Source: Marispirochaeta sp963667435 (GTDB lineage: Bacteria; Spirochaetota; Spirochaetia; JC444; Marispirochaetaceae). Taken from it: a stretch of 64,000 bases of DNA. The DNA is taken from assembly GCA_963667435.1 (NCBI GenBank), contig OY763414.1, forward strand, positions 4,030,001-4,094,000, read 5' to 3'. Below the pieces are notes generated by a model that saw only the letters and a list, made by a program, of their open reading frames with translations, ran no database searches and was not told the DNA's origin. This document shows, in pieces, positions 53,283 to 62,195 of the stretch; the stretch's first letter is position 1, and every line of letters starts with the position of its first letter. The position numbers and the translations under genes were made by a program.

Positions 53283-54516
53283 ATGGGTGTTTTTTACCGC
53301 CCGCAGATATTTGAAGGAACGCAGAACATCAAGAACCCTGGCTGCCAGTTTTCTAAGCACCGCCGGTATTGCCGTGGGAGTTCTTACCCTTGTTGTCGTA
53401 ATGGGGGTAATGAACGGCTTTCAGCTGGGTTTTATCGAGGATATCCTGGAGATCCGCTCCTACGATCTGCGTGTCAACGGGATTCCCGATGAATGCAGTC
53501 TTGATGCAGCAGCTCTTCTACAGGGAGTTTCAGGGGTTAAGGCAGCAGTTCCTTTCCTGGAGACCCAGACCCTGGCAAGAGGCCGCTTCGGCAGCTTTGA
53601 AGCAGTTGAAGTAAGGGGGATTCCCTCTGGTATTGGTCAGATTGATCCGGGACTTGTAGCACAGCTCAATCTTATTGACGGGAAGCTGGATCTGTCTTCA
53701 GGACTGGTTATAGGCCGGGAACTGGCAAGGGCAGTGGGGGTCCGTACAGGAGATATTATGACCCTGGCAGCTCTCTCCGGGAGCGGGTATGCCGGACTCA
53801 TCCCTGCTTCCCGGGAACTCCCTGTGGTTGGAATTTTTCAGAGCGGCTTTTATGAGTACGACCGGGGGCTTGTTTTCAGTTCCATGGAGAATGTGCAGAG
53901 TCTTGCGTCGGGAATTGACCATCCAGTTATAGGTATAAAGCTGAAAAACCGATACCGCATATCCTCTGCAATGGCATCCGTGGCGAAAGCTCTAGAAGAT
54001 AACGGTTTTGACGCTTCCGGTCTTGTTTCCTGGCGCGAGTTCAACCGTTCATTTTTTGGAGCCTTGAGAATGGAGAAACTGACTATGTCACTTCTTATCG
54101 GAGTAATGTTCCTTGTGGTTGCGGGAAACATTTTTCATTCACTCCGCCGGGGAGTTCAGGAAAAACGGGCTGCCATAGCAGTGCTCAGGGCTGTGGGGGG
54201 AGGCAGCAGACAGGTGCAGCTTGTGTTTGTTCTCGAAGGTGCGATTATCGGCCTTGCAGGTACTTTCTGGGGAATAGGTCTCGGACTGCTTACGGTAACC
54301 CATATTAACTCGCTCTTCCGGCTGCTGGAGCATATTTCTTCCAGGCTGGCCATAAACTCCGGGACTTTTTATCTCAGCGAAGTTCCTGTAAGAGTGCTTC
54401 CCGGTGAACTTCTGATTATTGCAGCCTGTGCATTTTCTGCCGCCCTGTTTTCCGCCTGGATGGCCTCCAGGGATGTTTCATCCATGAAGCCAAGTGAAAT
54501 TTTGAGGTATGAATAA
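53269..54516 (+). CDS. LolC/LolE-type lipoprotein transporter permease (first)
   Basis: 415 residues: N-terminal membrane helix (about 22-45), a large periplasmic MacB-like domain (about 50-265), then three helices (about 270-295, 320-345, 375-400) of the FtsX fold. The LolC/E signature is good, with STAGIAVGVLTLVVVMGVMNG at the first helix. Forms the channel of the ABC transporter that extracts lipoproteins from the inner membrane. It overlaps the upstream gene by 14 nt and the ATPase gene by one base. Confidence 0.88.
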   Translation: MKSLEWVFFTARRYLKERRTSRTLAASFLSTAGIAVGVLTLVVVMGVMNGFQLGFIEDILEIRSYDLRVNGIPDECSLDAAALLQGVSGVKAAVPFLETQTLARGRFGSFEAVEVRGIPSGIGQIDPGLVAQLNLIDGKLDLSSGLVIGRELARAVGVRTGDIMTLAALSGSGYAGLIPASRELPVVGIFQSGFYEYDRGLVFSSMENVQSLASGIDHPVIGIKLKNRYRISSAMASVAKALEDNGFDASGLVSWREFNRSFFGALRMEKLTMSLLIGVMFLVVAGNIFHSLRRGVQEKRAAIAVLRAVGGGSRQVQLVFVLEGAIIGLAGTFWGIGLGLLTVTHINSLFRLLEHISSRLAINSGTFYLSEVPVRVLPGELLIIAACAFSAALFSAWMASRDVSSMKPSEILRYE

Positions 54517-55190
54517 TGGAACTTATTAAATTGGAAGGAATTACAAAGAGCTTTGAGTCCGGGGGAGAAGTTCTCACTATTCTCGATAATCTTGATCTTC
54601 GAGTTCCTTCCGGCAGTATAACAATCTTTACCGGTGAAAGCGGGTCGGGTAAAAGTACTCTGTTGAACATCATAGGCTCTCTGGATTCTCCGGATTCAGG
54701 GATGGTCACCGTGGACGGGCTGCGGGTGGATTCCATGAGCGAAGGTGAAACCAACCGCTACCGTTCCTCAGCAGTCGGATTTGTTTTTCAGTTCCACTAT
54801 CTGCTGGACGGTTTTACCGCTCTGGAGAATGTTATGCTTCCCGCCTATATGACCGGTATTACCAGAAAGAAAGCCCTGAAACAGGCGGAAGAGCTTCTTG
54901 TGCGGGTAGGGATGGAGCATCGCCTGGACCATACTCCCGCACAGCTTTCCGGAGGAGAGCGGCAGCGGGCCGCCCTGGCACGGTCGCTGGTGAATGATCC
55001 ACAACTGCTCCTTGCTGATGAACCTACGGGCAATCTGGATGAGAGGAATACACTTAAGGTGAAGGAACTCCTTTTTTCTCTGGTTCGTGATATGGGAAAA
55101 ACCCTGCTTTTGGTTACCCATGATCCTCAGCTGATCCCTGAAGGTGATACAGCATACCGGCTTCATGCGGGAAAACTGGAGACAGTGTAG
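54516..55190 (+). CDS. lolD: LolD-type ABC transporter ATPase
   Basis: 224 residues. Walker A GESGSGKST (about 40-48), Q-loop, signature LSGGERQRAALARSL, Walker B LLLADEPTGNLD and the H-loop VTHD. By position between two FtsX-like permeases it is the ATPase of a LolCDE complex; the same family also serves MacB-type exporters. Start ATG overlaps the previous stop (TAATG). Confidence 0.9.
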   Translation: MELIKLEGITKSFESGGEVLTILDNLDLRVPSGSITIFTGESGSGKSTLLNIIGSLDSPDSGMVTVDGLRVDSMSEGETNRYRSSAVGFVFQFHYLLDGFTALENVMLPAYMTGITRKKALKQAEELLVRVGMEHRLDHTPAQLSGGERQRAALARSLVNDPQLLLADEPTGNLDERNTLKVKELLFSLVRDMGKTLLLVTHDPQLIPEGDTAYRLHAGKLETV

Positions 55191-55193
55191 AAA

Positions 55194-56477
55194 ATGCGTG
55201 TGTCCGGTTTCAATCCTGCCCCTTTCCGGCTGGCCTGGCGGCTGGCCTTTCGCAGGGAGCGGCGTATTACAAGCCATCTCAAGGGGACTATCCTTGGTAT
55301 TTCGCTTTCGCTTATTCCTCTTGTTTTGGTCATGGTAATATCCACCGGTCTTATCCGCGGTATAACAGTTAGGTTTCTGGAGATCGGCACCTATCATCTT
55401 CAGGCACGCAGCTATAATGCTGATACCACCTGGGAGGACAGTACCGGGAAGATTGCCGGAATTCCCGGAGTTTCCGGTACTTTTCCGGTAATCCGGGGGC
55501 TTGGTATGCTCTATTCGGCCTCAGGACGGGCAGGAATCACCCTGAAGGGGCTCCCTGACGATGTCTGGGAGAAGGATACAGGATTTCACAAATACATGAT
55601 CCTTGAAGAGGGCAGCTTTGACCTTTCAAATGAGAAGGGCATTGTTATTTCACGGGGGATTGCCGATGAACTTGAAGTAGCCATCGGGGACAGCATAAAG
55701 CTCCTTTCCAGCAGAACTTCATCCACGGGCGCCCTGTTTCTTAGGCCCAGTTTTTTTACTGTAACGGGTATCTGCTCTTCAGGCTATTATGAGCTGGATG
55801 CCATGACAGCCTATGTAAGCTATAACAGAGCTGAAGGGATTCTCAGGGATCAGGGAGTGCGTTATATCGGGATAAAAGTGGATAATCCCTTCGATGATAT
55901 GACCACCCTGCGACGGGAAATAGGCCTCGCGCTGAACGGTGAGTGGTACCTGATGAGCTGGCAGGAGCTTCAGCGGCCAATGTACGAATCATTTGAAACT
56001 TCAAGAAACCTTATTCTGCTGATCATGGCCCTGATTGTCCTGGTGGCAACTCTTAACATTTCCGCTACCCTGGGGATGCTGGTACTGGAAAACCGGGAAC
56101 AGATTGCCATTCTCAAGGCTACAGGTACCGGACGGGGACAGATAGCTCTGGTGTTCCTTTCTGCAGGATTGCTGACAGGACTTGCCGGGGTGATTCCCGG
56201 CATTGCCGCAGGCTCATTTCTGGCGATTAATATCAATTCAATCATCTCCCTCATGGAGACTGTAATAAATGGAGGCATTTCCCTTTTTACCAGCGGGGTC
56301 GGGAAAGTGGAGATTTTTGATTCAAGTTTCTATCTCGACACTATTCCTGTTCATCTGGATCTCTCCTCCATTTTTGGAATTATCGGTTTTACTCTTTTTG
56401 TCGCCGTTGCCTCTGCGCTTATTCCTGCTCTGCGGGCAGCAGTGCTGCGTCCACTGCATATATTGCAGAAACGCTAG
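55194..56477 (+). CDS. LolC/LolE-type lipoprotein transporter permease (second)
   Basis: 427 residues, same layout as the first permease: N-terminal helix (about 33-60), periplasmic domain, and three C-terminal helices (about 275-300, 320-345, 385-415). It is only distantly similar to its partner, as with a LolC/LolE pair. 3 nt after lolD. With two permeases plus LolD the set is a complete LolCDE. Confidence 0.87.
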   Translation: MRVSGFNPAPFRLAWRLAFRRERRITSHLKGTILGISLSLIPLVLVMVISTGLIRGITVRFLEIGTYHLQARSYNADTTWEDSTGKIAGIPGVSGTFPVIRGLGMLYSASGRAGITLKGLPDDVWEKDTGFHKYMILEEGSFDLSNEKGIVISRGIADELEVAIGDSIKLLSSRTSSTGALFLRPSFFTVTGICSSGYYELDAMTAYVSYNRAEGILRDQGVRYIGIKVDNPFDDMTTLRREIGLALNGEWYLMSWQELQRPMYESFETSRNLILLIMALIVLVATLNISATLGMLVLENREQIAILKATGTGRGQIALVFLSAGLLTGLAGVIPGIAAGSFLAININSIISLMETVINGGISLFTSGVGKVEIFDSSFYLDTIPVHLDLSSIFGIIGFTLFVAVASALIPALRAAVLRPLHILQKR

Positions 56478-56506
56478 CCGGTTGTTGTAGAAAAAAGGTA
56501 CAGAAT

Positions 56507-56520
56507 TGCTATACTATAAT
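56507..56520 (+). promoter_or_regulatory. Promoter of mcsA-mcsB-clpC
   Basis: An extended -10, TGC-TATACT (56507-56515), overlaps a consensus TATAAT (56515-56520), with a weak TTGTAG -35 at 56485-56490. The ATG at 56535 has GGAGGGG upstream. I see no CtsR or CIRCE operator repeat. Confidence 0.55.
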
Positions 56521-56534
56521 AGTGGAGGGGCAGT

Positions 56535-57035
56535 ATGAAGTGCGAACTCTGTAAGAAGAACGATGCAGTTATTCACATACAGCAGATAGTTGGTAAAGAA
56601 AATAAAGAAATACACCTCTGTGAGAAGTGTGCCCATAAGAACGGTATTTCTTCAAACAGTGATAAGATTGAACTTTCTCTCAATGAGCTTCTGAATGGTC
56701 TTGTCGACTTGTCTCCCCGCCCCAGAAGTGAGGACTCCTGTTCGGCCTGCGGAACCAGGCTTAAGGATTTTCGTAAAACCGGGCTTGTGGGCTGTCCTGA
56801 GTGCTACTCTGCCTTCAGAGAGGAAGTTGCCGGCTATCTTGAAGACTTTGCCGGCAAAGTGAAACACACCGGCAAGTTTCCAAAACGGTTGAAAGCTTAC
56901 AAGGCTCTTCTGGTGGATAAAGAGATACTGAAGAAACGACTGCAGGAAGCCGTGGACAATGAAGACTATGAGACAGCGGCTTCCCTGAGAGACCGTATCA
57001 GTTCTCTCGAGGATTCCCAGGGGGACGCGGAGTGA
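56535..57035 (+). CDS. mcsA: McsA-like zinc-finger protein
   Basis: 166 residues. Four CxxC pairs: Cys3/6, Cys29/32, Cys69/72 and Cys87/90, giving two zinc-binding units. The C-terminus (about 128-162) is a UVR motif (RLQEAVDNEDYETAASLRDRI). McsA partners with McsB and adapts ClpC in firmicutes. Here it precedes McsB and ClpC and overlaps McsB by 4 nt. Confidence 0.88.
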   Translation: MKCELCKKNDAVIHIQQIVGKENKEIHLCEKCAHKNGISSNSDKIELSLNELLNGLVDLSPRPRSEDSCSACGTRLKDFRKTGLVGCPECYSAFREEVAGYLEDFAGKVKHTGKFPKRLKAYKALLVDKEILKKRLQEAVDNEDYETAASLRDRISSLEDSQGDAE

Positions 57036-58099
57036 TTCAGTTTACAAGCGCAGAGAATACACCGGGTTGGTATAACGCCTCCGGTCCGGACGATGACGTG
57101 GTGGTCTCTTCACGCCTGAGACTTGCCCGGAATATTTCCGGTTATCAGTTTATTCCCCATGTGAACGCCGATGAGGAGCAGGTTATTCAGCTTCAGGTCC
57201 GCCGCTCATTTTCCGCCCTCGGGAGTCAGTATCAGTTCTGGCCTATGGGAGATCTCGAACCGGTGGAGCGAAGGGTTCTTCTGGAACGCAATCTGATCTC
57301 CCAGGACTTCAGTCTGCAGACTGCCAAGGCAGCTGTAGTACGCAGCGATTACCGCTTCAGTGCCATGGTTAATGAGATAGATCACCTGAGAATGGCTCTT
57401 TTTGCCCCGGGATCGGCCATGACCGCACTGTGGAAAGAGCTTGATGCCATCGACAGCGGCCTGGAGGAGTACCTTGACTACTCTGTGTCCCTGGAATGGG
57501 GCTATCTTTCCCCTGAGGTGAACAACCTCGGCACCGGGCTTAAGGCTTCGTCTATGGTGCACCTTCCGGCTCTGGTTGAAACCGGCATGATTGATAAAGC
57601 ACTGAAAGCCGTGGTGCAGTTAGGATTTTCGGTAAAGGGCTTTTTTTCCGATAATGAAAACAGCCTTGGATATCTGTATCAGATCGCAAATTCCGTTGCA
57701 ATCGGAGAAAGCGAAGAAGAATTGCTGGCAAAACTTGATGGTGTGGTACATCAATTGGTACATTATGAGAGGACGGCACGCGAAGAGGTTCTGAAGAAGA
57801 ACCGACTGGCCATGGAAGATAAGGTCTACCGTGCTCTTGGAACCCTTCTGTACAGCCGGATTATGGAGTCGAAGGAGGCTATAGACGCCTTGAATCTGCT
57901 GCGGTTCGGTATTGAGTGTGAAATGGTTCCCCTGAGCATTCCTGTAGTAACAGGACTTCTTTTCCTCAGCCAGAAATCGCATGTCCAGATGCTTATTAAG
58001 CAGAATGAAGAGAACAAGGATATCCCAGTCGATGCTTATCGAGCTAAGCTGATCAGGGAGACTCTGAACGCCGCAATGGCAGGAGGATGGGATGTTTAA
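57032..58099 (+). CDS. mcsB: McsB-like protein arginine kinase homologue, active site altered
   Basis: 355 residues with the phosphagen-kinase fold. In firmicutes McsB phosphorylates arginines to mark proteins for ClpC. Kept here: SSRLRLARN (26-34), NEIDHLR (114-120) and the NLGTGL segment. Compared from memory with Bacillus McsB, the catalytic Cys of the TSCPTN loop is Glu162 in LSPEVNN. Two phosphate-binding Arg positions are Lys (Lys171 in GLKAS, Lys202 in VKGFF), and the next acidic site is Asn210. A C-terminal DAYRA segment resembles the RDxxRA phospho-arginine site. It may be a pseudokinase. It overlaps clpC by 8 nt. Confidence 0.85.
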   Translation: MIQFTSAENTPGWYNASGPDDDVVVSSRLRLARNISGYQFIPHVNADEEQVIQLQVRRSFSALGSQYQFWPMGDLEPVERRVLLERNLISQDFSLQTAKAAVVRSDYRFSAMVNEIDHLRMALFAPGSAMTALWKELDAIDSGLEEYLDYSVSLEWGYLSPEVNNLGTGLKASSMVHLPALVETGMIDKALKAVVQLGFSVKGFFSDNENSLGYLYQIANSVAIGESEEELLAKLDGVVHQLVHYERTAREEVLKKNRLAMEDKVYRALGTLLYSRIMESKEAIDALNLLRFGIECEMVPLSIPVVTGLLFLSQKSHVQMLIKQNEENKDIPVDAYRAKLIRETLNAAMAGGWDV

Positions 58100-60596
58100 A
58101 GGATTAACACAACGGGCGCAGCGGCTGCTGACCATTTTTGCTCAGGAAGAGGCAAAACGCTTTCATTCCGACAAGCTGCTGCCGGAGCATATTATTCTAG
58201 CCCTGCTCAAGGACGGAGAAGGGGTAGGCTACAAGGCATTGAAAGAGCTGAAGGTCGACCCTGTGGAACTGCAGCTGGAAATTGAGAAGAGTATTCCCAA
58301 GAGACATACCGGATTTATTCTCGGTGATGTTCCTCCTTCCAAGAGGGGGAAGAAGATGCTTGAAGACAGTGCTGAAGAGGCCCGGAATCTCGGTCATGAA
58401 TATATCGGTACTGAACATCTGCTGCTGGCAGCTGCCCGGGAAACCGGCAGTGTTGTGGCACGCACTCTGGGGAAATACAATATCAGTATTGAAGCACTCA
58501 GAAGCTCAGTTGTTGATCTTGCCGGTGCCAGTGCAGCACAGCAGGCCCAGTCACGCAAGAATGCCCCTTCACAGGGGCAACAGAAACGGTCCCAGCCTCA
58601 TCCCAAGAAGGCGACGCCTACCCTGGATGAGTTCTCCCGGGATCTTACGGAATATGCCCGGGAGAAAAAACTTGATCCGGTTATCGGGCGGGATGATGAG
58701 ATCGAACGGGTAATACAGATACTTGCCCGTCGGACCAAGAACAACCCGGTACTTATCGGTGAGCCCGGAGTGGGAAAAACAGCCATTGTGGAAGGACTTG
58801 CCCAGAGTATTACCGACGGCAGTGCTCCTGAGGTACTCATGGACAAGCGGGTTGTAACCCTCGACCTTGCTTCTCTGATTGCCGGAACCAAATACAGAGG
58901 TGAGTTTGAAGACCGTCTGAAAAGGGTGATGAAAGAGATTTTAACAGCAGGGAATGTTGTTCTTTTTATCGATGAGCTGCACACGATTATCGGTGCCGGC
59001 GGGGCGGAAGGGGCAATTGATGCATCTAACATGCTCAAGCCAGCCCTCTCCCGGGGTGAGCTACAGTGTATCGGTGCTACTACCCTGAATGAGTATAAGA
59101 AATACATTGAAAAGGATGCCGCCCTGGAGCGTCGGTTCCAGACAATCTTCGTTAAAGAGCCCTCTGTTGATGAAACTGTGGAGATCCTCAGGGGCATAAA
59201 GCGTCAGTACGAGGATCATCACAACGTAATCTACACTGATGAGGCCATTGAAGCGGCGGTCAATCTGTCTCACCGCTATATAATTGAACGGTTTCTCCCT
59301 GACAAGGCTATCGATCTTATCGATGAGGCCGGCAGTCATAAACGCATCCGAAACAGTGTACGTCCCAGTGAACTCTCTGATCTGGAGATAGAGATTGAGA
59401 AACTGACCCAGGAGAAAATTAATCTGGTTAACAACCAGGATTACGAGAAAGCCGCAGCAGTACGCGATACGGTACGGCAGATGAAGACTCAGGTTGATGA
59501 GATGAAGAAAGGCTGGAAGGACAGCCTCCGGTCCGAACGCAATATGGTTGATGCAGATGATATTCAGGCAATAATTGCCCGGATTACCGGTATTCCCGTA
59601 TCCCGGCTGGCTCAGAGCGAATCTGACAAGCTTCTGGACATTGAGAAGGAACTGCATAAGACGGTAATAGGGCAGGATGATGCCATAAGCGTTATTGCTT
59701 CCGCCATACGCCGTTCAAGAACCGGTCTAAGCTCCCCCAAACGTCCTCTCGGGTCATTTATCTTTCTCGGACCAACGGGAGTGGGAAAATCTCTCCTGGC
59801 AAAAACCCTGGCAGTCTTCCTTTTCGGTGATGAAAACTCTCTGATAAGAATCGATATGTCGGATTTTATGGAGAAGCACAATGTAAGTCGTCTTGTGGGA
59901 GCTCCTCCCGGTTATGTCGGTTACGAAGAGGGTGGAATCCTTACGGAAAAGATTCGTCGCAGACCCTACAGTGTTATACTTCTGGATGAAATCGAAAAGG
60001 CACATCCTGATGTTTTCAATATTCTTCTTCAGGTTCTTGAAGAAGGTGAGTTGCAGGACAACCTCGGACACAAGGTTTCCTTCCGTAATACCGTGGTTAT
60101 AATGACATCCAATGCCGGAGCGCGTGAGATAACCCGTGAGTCAGGACTCGGTTTCAGAGCGGATGACGGGCTGCTTGCCTATAATGAAATCAAGACATCC
60201 GCTATGTCAGAGCTGAAACGTTTCTTCCGTCCGGAGTTTATCAACCGGGTTGATGAGATTGTTGTTTTTCACAGTCTCAGCAGAAGTCAGGTCGCCACCA
60301 TTTTTGATATACTTGTGGATGAAGTACGTCTGCGCCTCCTGGAAATGAATCTGTTTCTTGAGATAAGCAAATCGGCAAGGGATCTGCTTCTGGATATGGG
60401 CTATGATGTGAAATTCGGTGCCCGCCCCATGCGACGGATTATCCAGAAGGAGATTGAAGATCCTCTATCCATGGAGATTCTTAAAGGAAAATGCGCCAAC
60501 GGCAATATAATTCAGGTTACCGTACGAAACGGCAAGATAGGTTTCAGGGTTAAAAACCAGACTGCCAGCACATCAAATGCAGTAGTTGCCAACTAG
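58092..60596 (+). CDS. clpC: ClpC-type AAA+ protease ATPase
   Basis: 834 residues. N-terminal double ClpN repeat (about 1-145), AAA+ domain 1 with GEPGVGKTA at 223-231, a middle region with a UVR motif (NNQDYEKAAAVRD, about 450-462), AAA+ domain 2 with GPTGVGKS from 560, and the C-terminal D2-small domain with the family's GARPMRR. It unfolds proteins for a ClpP-type protease. No ClpP gene is in the window. Together with McsA and McsB it forms the ClpC operon; CtsR is missing from this location. Confidence 0.95.
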   Translation: MFKGLTQRAQRLLTIFAQEEAKRFHSDKLLPEHIILALLKDGEGVGYKALKELKVDPVELQLEIEKSIPKRHTGFILGDVPPSKRGKKMLEDSAEEARNLGHEYIGTEHLLLAAARETGSVVARTLGKYNISIEALRSSVVDLAGASAAQQAQSRKNAPSQGQQKRSQPHPKKATPTLDEFSRDLTEYAREKKLDPVIGRDDEIERVIQILARRTKNNPVLIGEPGVGKTAIVEGLAQSITDGSAPEVLMDKRVVTLDLASLIAGTKYRGEFEDRLKRVMKEILTAGNVVLFIDELHTIIGAGGAEGAIDASNMLKPALSRGELQCIGATTLNEYKKYIEKDAALERRFQTIFVKEPSVDETVEILRGIKRQYEDHHNVIYTDEAIEAAVNLSHRYIIERFLPDKAIDLIDEAGSHKRIRNSVRPSELSDLEIEIEKLTQEKINLVNNQDYEKAAAVRDTVRQMKTQVDEMKKGWKDSLRSERNMVDADDIQAIIARITGIPVSRLAQSESDKLLDIEKELHKTVIGQDDAISVIASAIRRSRTGLSSPKRPLGSFIFLGPTGVGKSLLAKTLAVFLFGDENSLIRIDMSDFMEKHNVSRLVGAPPGYVGYEEGGILTEKIRRRPYSVILLDEIEKAHPDVFNILLQVLEEGELQDNLGHKVSFRNTVVIMTSNAGAREITRESGLGFRADDGLLAYNEIKTSAMSELKRFFRPEFINRVDEIVVFHSLSRSQVATIFDILVDEVRLRLLEMNLFLEISKSARDLLLDMGYDVKFGARPMRRIIQKEIEDPLSMEILKGKCANGNIIQVTVRNGKIGFRVKNQTASTSNAVVAN

Positions 60597-60598
60597 GC

Positions 60599-61195
60599 AT
60601 GGTGGAACTGACATACCGGGACGCCCGCTTCTGTTTTATCGACTTTGAAACAACCGGCCTCTATCCGAAAACGGATGCAATAATAGAGGCCGGTGCTCTT
60701 CTCGTTTCCGGCGGCACCGTTTTACGAAGATTTCAGAGTTTTGTTAACCCCGGCAGGCCCATTCCGGAATCCTCCATTGCCATTCATGGTATCCGGGATG
60801 AAATGGTTGCAGATGCACCGTATATAGCTGATGTTCTCCCTGAAATACTATCTCTGATTCAAGATGCGGTAATCGTGGCACATAACGTAAATTTTGATCT
60901 CTCCTTTCTGAAATCAGCCTGTGAATCAAGCGGTTTGCAGGCACCCGATGTTCGTGCAATTGATACCTGCAGTTTTGCCAGGGTAGAGCTGAAAGGCGAG
61001 AAAAGTTACAGTCTGCAGAATCTTGCGCAGAAGTATCAACTGGACGGAAAACAGTTTCATCGTGCTCTTGATGACGCGGAGGTCTGTTCACGTCTTCTGT
61101 CACATATTGTCGATACTATTCCGGATGGCAGAGATATGCCGGTAAAAAAACTCATCCGTCTTTCAAGAACCCGTGCTTTTTCCATGCAAAACTGA
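60599..61195 (+). CDS. DEDDh 3'-5' exonuclease (DnaQ/PolC epsilon type)
   Basis: 198 residues. Exo I: Asp15 and Glu17 in IDFETTG; Exo II: HNVNFD (about 98-103); Exo III: HRALDDAE with the His (about 156-163). A stand-alone proofreading-type exonuclease for DNA or RNA. It starts 2 nt after clpC. It could be the epsilon subunit of Pol III, but such single proteins also have RNA-repair roles. Confidence 0.85.
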   Translation: MVELTYRDARFCFIDFETTGLYPKTDAIIEAGALLVSGGTVLRRFQSFVNPGRPIPESSIAIHGIRDEMVADAPYIADVLPEILSLIQDAVIVAHNVNFDLSFLKSACESSGLQAPDVRAIDTCSFARVELKGEKSYSLQNLAQKYQLDGKQFHRALDDAEVCSRLLSHIVDTIPDGRDMPVKKLIRLSRTRAFSMQN

Positions 61196-61245
61196 TTCTG
61201 GAACCCAGGACGATCTTCTCACGAAGGGCCTTTTGTGATAGGTTC

Positions 61246-62193
61246 ATGCCTGCTATGAATTTAGAGGCTTTTATACTGGGCTGCGGCGGAATGATGCCCC
61301 TTCCGTCCAGGCATCTTACATCGGTTTTACTCAGAAAAGACGGAGACCTCTTTCTTTTCGACTGCGGAGAAGGGACACAGGTATCTCTTCGGCGGCTTAA
61401 TTTGCGCTGGAAGAAAATCTCCGCCATTTTTATTTCACATACGCACGCCGATCATGTTACCGGACTTCCAGGTATTCTCATGCTCTCTTCTCAGGTGGAC
61501 AGGGATGAGCCGTTGTATATATACGGCCCGCCAAAAGTTCGTGATTATGTTGAAGCCAACCGTAAAGTTCTGGATATGTACATCAACTATGAGATTATTG
61601 TACATGAGTTTACCGGAGCCGAAACACTTCACCGGGGTAAGGACTTCAGCGTACGGAGTTTCCCCCTGGAGCATACCAAGCCCTGTTATGGCTATACCCT
61701 TGAAGAGGATGTCAGGCCGGGTATTTTCTTTCCGGATAAAGCCAGAGAGTTGAAAGTGCCGGTTGGCCCTCTCTGGGCGCGTCTTCAGGAAGGCGGCAAT
61801 GTTGAGAATACAGCTGGTGAAACTATTACTCCCGATATGGTTATGGGACAGCCGAGACGGGGCAGAAAGTTCAGCTATGTAACCGACAGCCTTTACAAAA
61901 AGAGTATTGCTCCCGAAGTTTCCGGTTCAGATCTGCTTATTTGTGAAGGTATGTTTGAAAAGGAACTTGAAGAAAGCGCCAGAGAGAAGAAGCATATGAC
62001 TTCAACCCAGGCTGCTACCATTGCCCGGGATGCAGGGGGGGTAAAGAAAATGGGCCTGATCCATTTCAGTCCCCGCTACGGCGGCAGGGAACTCAAGAAA
62101 CTTAAGGATGAAGCGCGTCTAATTTTTCCTGAAACATTTCTTACCAAAGATAGAATGGTTATAGATATTCCCCATCAGGATGAAGAGGCCTGA
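61246..62193 (+). CDS. rnz: Ribonuclease Z (tRNA 3' processing)
   Basis: Removes 3' trailers from tRNA precursors. 315 residues from the ATG at 61246; a second ATG at 61255 gives the same N-terminus minus three residues. Zinc-binding HTHADH at 65-70 (HxHxDH), further histidines in SFPLEHTK and in LIHFSPRYG, and YVTDS with its Asp. The flexible-arm exosite (about 165-185) is present, so it looks like the short, bacterial dimeric form. Convergent with the degenerate GGDEF gene. Confidence 0.93.
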   Translation: MPAMNLEAFILGCGGMMPLPSRHLTSVLLRKDGDLFLFDCGEGTQVSLRRLNLRWKKISAIFISHTHADHVTGLPGILMLSSQVDRDEPLYIYGPPKVRDYVEANRKVLDMYINYEIIVHEFTGAETLHRGKDFSVRSFPLEHTKPCYGYTLEEDVRPGIFFPDKARELKVPVGPLWARLQEGGNVENTAGETITPDMVMGQPRRGRKFSYVTDSLYKKSIAPEVSGSDLLICEGMFEKELEESAREKKHMTSTQAATIARDAGGVKKMGLIHFSPRYGGRELKKLKDEARLIFPETFLTKDRMVIDIPHQDEEA

Positions 62194-62195
62194 TC

